Positions 1 through 64,000 of a stretch of 64,000 bases of DNA are shown here, piece after piece. Under the pieces are notes generated by a model that did no database searches, was not told the origin of the DNA, and was given only the letters and a program-made list of their open reading frames with translations. Source of the DNA: Glandiceps talaboti (taxonomy: Eukaryota; Hemichordata; Enteropneusta; Spengelidae); contig NC_135566.1 of NCBI RefSeq assembly GCF_964340395.1, positions 14,622,501 through 14,686,500 on the forward strand, written 5' to 3'. Position 1 is the first letter of the stretch. The number at the start of each line of letters is the position of its first letter. A program made the position numbers and the translations under genes.

Positions 1-440
1 TGCTAGGCATACATATCTTGAGTTTTTGAATGTTTATCCATTTGCCAATCCATCCCTGTTATCTAAACGACATACCCTACCATTTCCCTGTTGTGGTGAG
101 GGTGGTCTTGTTCCAAGGCAGAGATGAGTTCATTTTATATGTTTACCCACTTGCTTATCCATCCCTGTTGTTGTCTTTGCAATATACACCATGATTTCAC
201 TTGTTGCTAGACATATACACATTCATTTTTTTTTAAAGTTTATCTACTTGCCTATCCATGCCTGTTATCTTTGCAATATACACCACTATTAACTGGTGCT
301 GTGGGTGTGGTCTTTTCGCTAGGAATATTTGCATACATTTTTTGAATGTTAATCCACTTGCCTACCCATTCCTTAGAGATATGCACCATCATTTGACTGT
401 TGCTATGGGCACGATCAAGGTCACTAGTGTCACTTACATC
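1..440. repeat. Degenerate tandem repeat, about 105-bp unit
   Basis: Four diverged copies share the core ATCCATCCCTGTTATC and then TTTGCAATATACACCA, at about 48, 160, 252 and 365. No exon of the FANCJ C-terminus was recognised here, so the next exon should lie further left. Confidence 0.65.
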
Positions 441-576
441 AATGTGTCTTGTACATTCTGCAGATTGACGCATCAAGAAACATTTCTACTAAATTTCAGC
501 ATTATCTACGTGATAGTTTCCGAAATATAACTTTTTGGAAAAACTCTTTTTGACCTAATTTGCATAGTATTAAAGA

Positions 577-770
577 GATTATCATGTCCTGAATAACTCT
601 TCATCTACACATCCCCAGAAACATTCGTACTAAATTTCAGCTCAATTTGCATAGTACATCGGAATTAAAGATTTTTGGCCACAAAGACACATGGGATCAT
701 CATGTCCTAAATAACTCTTCATCTACACATCCCCAGAAACATGCACACCAGATTTGTTTAGACCTAATTA
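577..770. repeat. Direct duplication, about 118 bp apart
   Basis: The segment ATCATGTCCT(G/A)AATAACTCTT through CCCCAGAAACAT occurs at 577 and again at 695 with few changes. Confidence 0.75.
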
Positions 771-810
771 GCAGACATGTGCAGAACGTACGTCATATTA
801 GAGTACTTAC

Positions 811-55414
<54,604 letters not shown>

Positions 55415-55621
55415 CTTTGTCACTCTACCTTGTTAGTTAACACTGAACATGACAATAAAACGAAATAAAAACAAATCACCAGTAATGTTTATAATATTTT
55501 ATATTCATGACATTAATAATATTATGTTTTACTTGTGTTATATACGAAGAATAAAAATGTATTCAGTATTACTGAACAGATTTTTACACTTCGTTTTGAT
55601 GATGGGGTCATTTCAGCATCC

Positions 55622-56098
55622 TTAGGACAAATAAAAAAAGTAATGTGTTTTCCGAAAACCCGACCAACCCTACTTTAAGCATCAATCCGTACCCCCCCCC
55701 CTACCCTAACCATTTTTTTTCATGCAAACAGGTAGTATGGTAACAATTTACTTCTATTTCCGTGTACATCTTCATGCCTTTGCCTCATCTACAGTCACCT
55801 GTTTAAAAATGGTATTCCAGACTGAGAGAAAACCTAAGTCTTTTTAGCCTATAACAGTACAGTCTGCATAACATGTTCATTACTTTGTCTTCATTAATCA
55901 TTTACTTCTTCTAGTCTTTTAATACACCTCATCAAACTCTCACGGAATTACTGTGACCAAAAGGTATTTTATCTTTGAGTTGAAGTAAGTTGCTAAAAAT
56001 TCAAAATTAAAAGAAAACAAAATTTCGACCTACCTACCCTATTTTCTGAAGTTATGTCATCGGAAACAAACACATTTTTTTGTGTAAATTTCCCTTAG
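55622..56098 (+). mobile_element. MITE family K, copy 1
   Basis: It starts TTAGGACAAATAAAAAAAG and CCGAAAACCCGACC, and ends CTACCTACCCTATTTTCTGA and TTATGTCATCGGAAACAAAC then CCCTTA. The inverted ends resemble those of family A. Located between the FANCJ ATG and the proposed promoter. Confidence 0.8.
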
Positions 56099-56474
56099 TA
56101 CAAATGCTAAATGCAACCTACATTTGTACCGTAACATATGTTTGCATCTTGACTGTAAATGAATGTGCAACATTCTATCAATCACTATACTGTATATCAA
56201 ATTATCATATATATTAATTTATAAAGTATAAAAGAGAGTTGTTTGCAATTTCTTTGGTCACAGTATTTACATAGAATTATCATATACATGACTGACTGAG
56301 TGACAGATGTTTGGTGTTCGGAAGTCAATGCAGCCTAGTGTGGTAGTAATATTCAATCGCCACAAATTTCTGTATGACGTCTGTCCTACATGCTGACGGA
56401 GTGTTACTGTCATGTTCTTTGACATAATTTATAGTGGCGACATGACAGTCAGAACAGAGTCAAGCAGTACGTAC

Positions 56475-56512
56475 AACCAACCAACCAACAAACAAACAAA
56501 CAAACTAGAAAA
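56475..56512. repeat. (CCAA)n(CAAA)n microsatellite
   Basis: ACCAACCAACCAACAAACAA and onward. Confidence 0.93.
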
Positions 56513-56870
56513 TATCTGGAGGACGTGTAATATAATAACCTCAATGTCCCTCATAATAATGTGAAAATATAAACAAACAAGACCGATAACAGTAAACACG
56601 TACACTTTTCCACATGTAGGTAATGATTGAGCACGAATTTAACAGGTAAGTTTTACAGACATTGTCAAATTGTTATCTCTGTTTATTTATATTTCAAGCA
56701 GGTTAACTAGCGGCGTGTAATGTTCAGAAGACACCGGTACGAGGGTGGGATCACTGAGTGAATGCCACTGGTGAAACCGGTCACGTCCCTGTGTGACAAC
56801 AAGATGGTGAAATCCGTAAAAACCGTGGTTTAGAACTAACATTTTGTAAACAACAGTGTTAAATACAAAC

Positions 56871-56965
56871 CTGTAAGTCTTCAGACTGAGCAAAATTCAC
56901 TGACAATGTGGGTTTTTGGACGCGACTGTAGTCTGGTTGATATGCGAATTTACCGCCATCTTACA
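56871..56965 (-). promoter_or_regulatory. BRIP1: FANCJ promoter/first non-coding exon with YY1-type site
   Basis: On the minus strand AAGATGGCGG (56953-56962) matches the core of the YY1 site often found at start sites of housekeeping and DNA-repair genes. About 80 bases downstream, ACTTACAG|GTTTGT (donor at 56870) would end a non-coding exon that could join the acceptor at 55443-55445. An alternative is that transcription begins in the short segment just above the ATG. The ATG inside the YY1 site opens a frame of only 20 codons. Confidence 0.5.
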
Positions 56966-57227
56966 ATATTACGACACTAGCTTGTGCGTCTGCGCAGAGC
57001 AAGTACCCAGGTTGCATTGCGAGAAAGTAAACTTCAAAAACTTTTTTATTCGATTTGTTAGCAGACGCATTTGTTTTCGAAAGTCTTTTATTTGACCATG
57101 GCCATCCTACTTTAGAATATCTGTGCTTTTTCAGTAGTGAGCAAGTGCCACAATATGACACTCACAGACACTTGTAGGAGGTAACTTGTCTTGTTTGACT
57201 TGGTTTTATTTTATTTTATTACATATT

Positions 57228-57505
57228 TTTTTCATTGTGAGTGTCTAGTTCAGGTTTTCCATTGTTTTCCAAATGGTCTCGACGGTGCTGTTTATTACAG
57301 TCATTACAGATTGGAAGAATAGTTTTATATTGTCTTTTTAAGTTGATGTCAGTTTGCATCCACTATTTCTTGCGAGACCATGATTTTCGCAATTTTATTA
57401 TTATTTTTCTCGAATACGTAAACAAAAGTTTAGGGTTGGAGTGAAAAACAAGGTGGGGTCGGGTAACCAGAACCAAACAACTTTTTTATTTGGCCTTAAT
57501 AGAAA
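57228..57505 (-). mobile_element. MITE family A, copy 4, lacking one end
   Basis: TGAGTGTCTAGTTCAGG, ACAGATTGGAAGAATAGTTT and GGTGGGGTCGGGTAACCAGA then ATTTGGCCTTAA. Only the part up to about 57228 is present. This copy is uninterrupted where copy 3 carries family B. Confidence 0.82.
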
Positions 57506-58160
57506 CAGAAACTATAAACATTTTGACATTTGACAATACATACATTTCACCAATACATCCTCATTTAAGAAAACTGCTTGCAGTAAAGCTCTCTTTGGCA
57601 CCTTTTTGTCATAAATGAACAATTCTTGGGAAGATGTTGAGGCATGCATGTGCCGTTATCATGCGCCTTGATTGCTGTAATTAACAAGATCACATTATTT
57701 TGGAACAGGAGTGCAGAGGTTTACTCTACTGTCATTAAAAGGTTGTGAATTCTTAATATTTTTGTCGAAAAAGGAGTTTGTTACTTGTGTTGTGTGTCTG
57801 CATCACACCCAAATACACCACTTTCTTCCTTGTCTATGAATACACATCACCCCACCCCACCCCTTATACTGTTTGAGCAAGAAATTCAGGCTCTGATGTA
57901 CCTTATAAGGTAAGTTGAGGAGACTGCTTTACAGTGTGTGCTGCAATGAAAGAGGAGTTTTTGTTGCAGGTAAAAAAAAACAAAATTTTAAATTTTAAAT
58001 ATTCTTACTAAATTTTCTTAGTAACAATCAATTTATTTTTAATAAATGATGATTTTTATTTGTTTTAGTCTAATTTTAAATTTTAAATTAAATTTGTTTT
58101 AAATTTTAATTAAAATATATAATTTTGTATCAATTTTCAATTTTCTCACTAAATTTTCTT
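57506..58160. other. Intergenic segment, nothing coding
   Basis: Includes an AAATTTTAAATT-rich stretch at 57975-58140 that is nearly pure A+T with many short palindromes. It lies between the two minus-strand genes. Confidence 0.5.
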
Positions 58161-58164
58161 TTTT

Positions 58165-58300
58165 AGTATTAAAGAGAATGTTCCCCTATTTCTTACTTTT
58201 CATCACATAGTAAGAAATAGAAGAAAATTATCTTTTAGGCGTGTCACAAGAAATTGATGTGTTAGTAAGGAAATTCAAATTGGTTTTGATGACAGAGTTG
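58165..58300 (+). mobile_element. Family B relic
   Basis: TCCCCTATTTCTTACTTTTC and CATCACATAGTAAGAAATAG then GTGTCACAAGAAATTG, a badly decayed family B interior without clear ends. Confidence 0.5.
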
Positions 58301-58879
58301 GAAAAACAAGAACCAGACAGGATTTTAAAGCTAATTCAAGCCATTTTATTTGCAAAATGGAGAGTTGATTAAATATCAGTGTGTATGTAATACAGATTCA
58401 ACATATACATCAGATGTATCAGTAATTTATACAAATCATTCACAGCTAGTAAAAGCCATATTGCAGTTAAAAAATTCTGGATAAAAAATGTAACATTTCA
58501 GTCTGTGTATATATAAATGTACACTATCCCATAATTTTACCAAAGAGTATGTGTAAATGATTTGATAATACAACCAAAAGAAAATGCACAACAAACTACG
58601 AAGCGTTTAATATAATAGATTTGCATAGATTTGCATACTGACAAAATATTTTTTAAAGCGATGTGGCAGTTTTATCTACGAACAACTATAAAAGTATGAA
58701 ATTGATATATTTATAAAAATGCTAAATATTGATATTTTTGGAATATAAAAAAAGCTTTCAATTGTAAATACTATTCAAAACAAAAGTTTATATATATCTA
58801 CATATAAAAAATCTGCAAATAAAATATATTATACCATACTCAAGCCAAGTTATTGTCTTCAAACAGAAAATATGGATTT

Positions 58880-59125
58880 ATATACCTTGGTCATGACAAC
58901 CTGTACCTATGTCACTGGGTTTGCGATGTTTGAAAAATCAAGTCAAAATGTTTCAAATCGCCATTATTTTTCTAGATCTTTTCATAGATTACGCTTGAGG
59001 AGGTACAATCATATTATTCCCCAATACTCATCTACCGACTCGTAGTGACAAGGCCCCTTAGGTCACTCATATTTTTCTGGCTGAATGAAGAAAAATATTG
59101 GGGAATAATATCTAATTACGTAATA
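58880..59125. repeat. Interspersed repeat family L, copy 2, with inverted repeat
   Basis: ATATTATTCCCCAATACTCA is mirrored by AATATTGGGGAATAATAT at 59092-59110. Related to 48745-48950. Confidence 0.6.
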
Positions 59126-59758
59126 AGGCACTACATTGTACTTCAAACAACTGCTCACACAATGGTATAATTAAGTCTTTTTTTCTACTTTGTACACAAA
59201 ACATAGAAAACTTGAGTACGTCCATAGACCCTGGAGTTGGTCTGTCTATGAGATATCCAAAAATGGCCACCATACTTGGAAGAGTTCATTATATTGAGAG
59301 GTAGTGTGAAAGACAGGATACAGTGTTTCAAAGTGTATCATGAGCAAAAAAAATATGTCAACATATTCAAAATCTGCAGGATTGCCAAAATACTGTATTT
59401 ATATTTTCATTTCTCCATAGCTTTCAGACAAAACTTTCAAAATGCAGAAAAAGTTCATGGTCTCTACTTTTTCCCATCACTTTTTAAAACTGGATTTTCA
59501 AGGCATACTCCCCTCTAGTGTACATACTGATGGAATCTACCACACAGTTGCCATTCCCACTTGAATTTGTCCTAGTTCCCGTTCATTTTTTGTTCTTTTT
59601 TGCACCATTGCATCAAAATTTACCTCCCAATCAAAATTCTGATCAAAGAACAAAAGTAGGCAATGACATTTTGAGAGGGGAATAATTTGCAGTAAGAGTG
59701 AAGAAACATTAAAACCTTGCTGCATTAATACTTGACAAGTCTGGAAAGTTTGTCGCAA

Positions 59759-60170
59759 TTAGGCCAAATTAAAAAAATAGTGTGTTTCGATAACCCGACT
59801 GACCCTTGTGTAAGCCCCAGATCCTAACCATTTTTTTTGCATGCCAAATGGTAAAATGGTAACAATTTACTTCTATTGCCATGTACACTTTCATGCTTTT
59901 GCCTCGTCTGTGATCACTTTTTAAAAATTGTATTCCAGAGAGAAATCAGATCTTTTTAGACTATAATACTGTTACAATACAGTCTGCATGAACTTATAAT
60001 TGTCTTCATTTACTTGTTTTTCACCTCATCAAACTATTACAGAATTAGTTTGACCAACGAGTATCTTATCATGGTCGAAGTAATTTCAAAACAATAAAAT
60101 CCTGACCTACCTACCCTATTTTCTGAATTCATGTTATCGGAAACAAATTTCTTATTATTAGTTTGCCTTA
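59759..60170 (+). mobile_element. MITE family K, copy 2 (complete)
   Basis: It starts TTAGGCCAAATTAAAAAAAT and GTTTCGATAACCCGAC, and ends CCTACCTACCCTATTTTCTG and GTTATCGGAAACAAATTTCT then GCCTTA. The imperfect inverted ends share TTAGGC and TTTCGATAAC with family A. Confidence 0.82.
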
Positions 60171-60496
60171 TGTACCTGGCTGATTATAAATATGTAATTA
60201 CAAATATTAACACAGTATTCTGGAAATTCTTTGTCATATATGGATATTAATAAACTGAACATCAGGAAAAGAAATAAAATTGAAAATCAAAAAAGTGAAC
60301 TTGTACATATCCACTAGTTATTCTATGCTTCTATACATACAATACTATGTAGCATGCAGTTGCTTTTAGTTTCTCAAATATCACCATGACAACCATCTTT
60401 TTGATATTGACTGAAATAAAAAACAGTCTATGGATTTATACATTGGTTAAACTGATCCCATACTCACATTTTTAATACAAGGATCTCCTTGCCAGT

Positions 60497-60640
60497 GTGC
60501 CCTCTAATGATATCCAAATTTTGTTGTCGTGGGTCAAAAACTGGCATTTCTTGTGAGTCACCACATAGTAAGAGATAGGGGAATACCAAATTTTGGTGTG
60601 TCACTCGAAATTGTGTGTATCAGTGGCCCATCGAATTGGC
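60497..60640 (+). mobile_element. hAT-like MITE family B, copy 5, right end lost
   Basis: CAGTGTGCCCTCTAATGATA at the left. The interior ACATAGTAAGAGATAGGGG is well kept, but the TAGAGGGC...CACTG end is missing. Confidence 0.8.
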
Positions 60641-61793
60641 ACCAATTTTATCACAAAATTGCAGGTGTTTTTCCCCTTTTAGATGGTTTCAAATGAAAAA
60701 TACAACAATTCACCAAAAAGAAGAAGATAATTTGCATAGAGTGTGTGACATTCGTTATGGGTAAAATACAACACTTTGTATGAAAGTCAACATACAAGAA
60801 ATTCTTAATACAAAACATCAGTCACTATTCTGTATACCATACTATCCCATAATATTACAACCAATTTCCATTAAAAAAACCTAATCATTTTCATTCTGTC
60901 GATCTAACGACCAGCATTAAATCTTGTAAACAATTTTGTCTCTTTTCAAGATAAAAAACATTCTCAAATTTCATAAGAGATTCTTGTAAATATTTCTTAC
61001 ATGGTTTGCATTTGTTCCATAACTTACATGTTTTCATATCTCTATTTCCATCTCTTCAATTTTATCATCTTTCAAGAAAGCATAGGAGTGTTGAACTTGA
61101 ACTTGAAGGCACAGACGGGGATGGTCCATTAGCAAATAAACCCATTTTTGTTTTCATTACAGACACACTGGAATAGTTATTACAAACCAATGTCCTCTCT
61201 GAAGGAAGTGCAAGGTTGAAAAAAACAAAAGGATAATATGCTATGGCCAATAGTTGGCGCTATTCTTAGGGTAGGTCTGGGAAAGGGAGCTGTTCTCAAA
61301 ACTTTCTAAATTTTCAACACTGTTCAATGGCTTTTAGGCTAGGAAAAAAGATAGTTGCAATGAATTTGAATGACAAGGTCAAAGTTCACATATTTCCGAC
61401 CTTATTTCTTTATCTATCTCTGTCTAGATACTGTGTTTTTATTCATATTTTCATTCCAAAGTACATTTGTGAAATAGTTTGCAATAATTTGCAATGTAAT
61501 TTTGATAGTGAATATGACTACACAAATACAACACAAGCATGTCTTTAGGGTGAACAGCCAAGAATAACTCTCCATACATTATTGTATTTTTTTGTAAAAT
61601 AAAGTATTGAAGAAAGGAATGCTGAATTTGATCCTACCCAATCAAAAATCATTTTTTGAAATCACTACCCATAATTCATGTCATGTGGCATGTAGATGAC
61701 CAATCACTGTTACGATATTTCAAGACGATACAAAAGCAACCAATGAGGATCAATGACTTACATAAAACCTGAGTATTATTTCCCAATTCAATC

Positions 61794-61865
61794 ATGACAT
61801 GTCTTTCATAACAGACCGTGTTATTGGTCATGACATGTCTTTCATAACGGACCGTGCTATTGGTA
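61794..61865. repeat. 36-bp tandem duplication
   Basis: CATGACATGTCTTTCATAAC(A/G)GACCGTG(T/C)TATTGGT occurs twice in a row. Confidence 0.93.
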
Positions 61866-62220
61866 CAAAAATGTCATGGTATTGATAAACTTGTTGGTAA
61901 ACTTAGCAAATTTGGGGCAGTTCATGAAACAAAATGGCTGACAATATATGAATGTGTAACCTTATGTAGTCTTCTGACAATTGTAAATAGTAAAGTCTGT
62001 GATAAAAATGTCACACTTTATCAAAAAGAAAAAAGAAAGTCACAAATTAAGTACTTCTTTTATGAACTTCTGCCTGTGTAATCACTCCTTGCCTTTCTTA
62101 TAGTAGTACAGTTTGGTGGCAGTCATCAAAATGAAAGAAAAAAATTCTATGTAAAATTAAAACAATAAATGAACTGATTATATAATATGTGAAGATAAGA
62201 AAATGTCTATTTTCTTTCAA

Positions 62221-62395
62221 CAAGCTAGCAGGCACCCTGTGGACCACTACTTTTTGAAGAAAATGATAGCAGGCAGCCTAATTTCTCAAAAACCAGATAG
62301 TGGACCCTCTAGTTTCTGGGGGGAAAAGATAGCAGGCACCCTAGTTACTCAAAAACAAAATTGTGGACCCTCTAGTTTTGTTTAGTTTTGGAAAG
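62221..62395. repeat. Tandem repeat in the LRP-like 3' UTR, 2.5 units
   Basis: ATAGCAGGCA(C/G)CCTA, TCTCAAAAAC(C/A) and TGGACCCTCTAGTTT recur at 70-75 bp spacing. 205 bases past the stop codon on the gene strand. Confidence 0.85.
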
Positions 62396-62599
62396 GACTG
62401 AAAGTTGTGATTATTTAGAATTACATTCACTGTTGCTACAGTTACAAGTGTGACCTAAATTTGACCTTCATTTGTAGTGGACAGTAAAATTTGGGGAAAA
62501 GTTAAAGAATGCAAACAGTGTTTTTAATATAAATTGTCAGTTGAAGTTCAAGGTTACTTTTTGAGACAAGAAAAAAAATGTTCTTCATTCAAATGTAAA

Positions 62600-63299
62600 T
62601 CACTGTTTATCTTGGTTGCTATCTTCCTCCTCATCAGATTCATACACTGGATTATCCTTAGTAAGCTGCTGTGATGATTGTATTCCGGAATCGGGAGTCT
62701 GGAATTTCCTAGCAAGGTCTCTGACACTGTTCTTTGTGTTGATATTTTTTGCACTCTTTCGCTTCTCTTGTGCCTCTGTCTCGGAATTTCTTCGAGGCAT
62801 GCCACCGAGCGTCGGTTCTGCTGACTCGTACACGGGATTCTGGAAAGCGACACTGGTGTGGTCGAGATCGACAACAAGTTCTTCTTTTTTCAAGTCATCC
62901 TCATCATCTTCTAGTTCCAATCTACGTGTCTCAAAGTTACCCAAGTTATTCTTATTTGAGGTGAGTTGCATAGTGCGTCCGTCAGTCACAATCCGCGATT
63001 CACTTGGTTCGGTTTCACGAGGTCGTGCACCCTGATTGTTAAACTCGGCCCTGAGATCGTTTGTAACTTTTACACTGACAATATTGTTTTTAGGGTTTTG
63101 AATTGGTCTGTTGGCAATACTGGCCATACGAGCTCTCGCCTCGTCATCCATTCCCTGTGATGTAGCCGTGTCTGGACCCATCATTTCCTCAAAATCAAAG
63201 AATGTTGGATTTTCCAAATCATGCACTTCGGATCCTTGCACAATTTCCATTCCTTGGAATTCTGGACCCATTTCAACTTTTTGATGATTTGGATCATAC
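62600..63299 (-). CDS. Terminal exon of an LRP-like receptor: cytoplasmic tail with NPxF/NPxY motifs
   Basis: This exon enters with AG|G TAT from the previous exon (acceptor ATTTTTTCAG) and runs about 233 codons to a TAA at 62600-62602. The tail begins RYDPNHQKVEMGPEFQGMEI and carries ENPTFF (near 63200), FQNPVYESAE (near 62830) and DNPVYESDEE (near 62640). These are the endocytosis and adaptor-binding motifs of LDL-receptor-related proteins; megalin has FENPMY and FENPIY, and LRP1 has GNPTY and TNPVY. The region between them is polar, acidic and disordered. I infer an endocytic or signalling receptor of the LRP/LDLR type; the ligand-binding part lies outside the window, so the exact family member cannot be named. 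Confidence 0.85.
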
Positions 63300-63837
63300 C
63301 TGAAAAAATATAGTACCAGAAAATTATGTTTTCATTTCACAACATCACAGAAAAAAAACAAATTATTGTTTGTGAATTGCTGGCAAAATCTACTTCCATC
63401 TGCTTGTGTTCAGACATTTACAAATACATAAATTCCCCTTTTTTGAAAATTAATAAAAGAAATTTGAATTATTGTACGTGTACTAGCAATATATAATAAC
63501 AGTACCAGGCAGTCTAAAAAAAAATAATTTTCTGATGGAAAAAAGAACACAACTACCTTAAGAGAAATAGAACACTGCCCTCACAAGTTCATAAAAAGAC
63601 ACTGTACATCATGTTTCACACAAATGACTTTTCACAAAAAAATGATTAAGGCAAACTTTCTGTAAAATTTACCAACTTTTTGACCCATTTCACTTTCATT
63701 TTAGGCTAGAAACATAAAAACTGTTCTTATTTTGGAATATCAATCAAAATTTGGCTAAAAACAAACTAAAATTTCATGAAAATTGCATTTGCAGTGTCAG
63801 TTCATACCTATGTGTATGTGTGCATGTTATTTCTCAC
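63300..63837 (-). other. Last intron of the LRP-like gene
   Basis: Bounded by donor GTGAGA (63837 side) and acceptor TATTTTTTCAG (63300 side). AT-rich with no other feature seen. Confidence 0.8.
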
Positions 63838-64000
63838 CTGACTCTGGCATGGCTGGACATTCTTTTCTGAGCCAGAACTCGTCTACGTTTATTCCACACG
63901 AAGCAGATTAACAATATTATGAGTAGAAGGAATGCTGACACTCCTATTATGATATACACCATGTTTAATGGAAACTTGTCATTTTGTCCGTCTGTGCCTT
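63838..64000 (-). CDS. LRP-like receptor: transmembrane exon (partial)
   Basis: The 5' part is outside the window. The frame reads GTDGQNDKFPLN, then one hydrophobic helix MVYIIIGVSAFLLLIILLIC, then a basic stop-transfer WNKRRRVLAQKR. This is a type I membrane topology with the tail in the next exon. The donor is GTCAG|GTGAGA at 63837-63836, leaving in phase 2, which matches the acceptor at 63299. Confidence 0.85.

Larger units (their letters stand above)
58344..62599 (-). other. Probable long 3' UTR of the LRP-like gene
   Basis: There is no convincing coding sequence here on either strand. Candidate AATAAA poly(A) signals on the minus strand occur at 61438-61443 (3' UTR about 1.2 kb) and at 58344-58349 (about 4.3 kb). 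The interval holds several interspersed repeats listed separately. The real end is not fixed by sequence alone. Confidence 0.4.

Noticed and set aside
62616-63035. 139-codon plus-strand open frame
   Set aside because: Antisense shadow of the LRP-like tail exon; Ser-rich because the sense strand is Asp/Glu/Arg-rich.

Overview
The window is animal nuclear DNA: AT-rich, intron-rich, with GT-AG splice sites and heavy loads of microsatellites, minisatellites and short inverted-repeat transposons. The proteins are closely related to vertebrate ones, while the repeats look like those of marine invertebrates (amphioxus, hemichordate or mollusc type). I cannot name the species from sequence alone.

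One gene fills positions 55414 down to the left edge on the minus strand. It is the Fanconi anaemia/BRCA1-partner DNA helicase FANCJ (BRIP1). I could place 27 consecutive coding exons whose phases all join (3897 nt, exactly 1299 codons). They encode the Q motif (Q25), Walker A (K52), the four Fe-S cysteines (C303, C318, C330, C370, with the same 15/12/40 spacing as in human FANCJ), the DEAH box (413-416), motifs III to VI, and a long disordered C-terminal exon. The last visible exon ends in a clean splice donor at 811, so the C-terminus lies outside the window. Upstream of the ATG there is a likely non-coding first exon and a promoter with a YY1-type site near 56953-56962. One intron is of GC-AG type, and one exon is only 28 nt.

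From about 57000 to 62600 there is intergenic DNA and, probably, the long 3' UTR of a second minus-strand gene. Its last two visible coding exons (62600-63299 and 63838-64000+) encode a transmembrane segment and a tail with NPxF and two NPxY endocytosis motifs, as in LDL-receptor-related (LRP) receptors.

The FANCJ introns hold two large satellites: a 38-bp unit repeated about 94 times (15815-19412) and a 49-bp unit repeated about 48 times (35580-37935). They also hold at least ten families of interspersed elements (MITEs with TIRs, foldback elements, a tRNA-type SINE, LINE remnants), several of them nested, and many long dinucleotide tracts. The most unusual point is that the 38-bp satellite begins inside the 3' splice site of exon 20 and seems to be that splice site copied over and over. 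Many units carry a CAG|GTAG core that reads as an acceptor and a donor at once. Two other exons (15 and 22) have their exon-end/donor segment duplicated next to them in the downstream intron.
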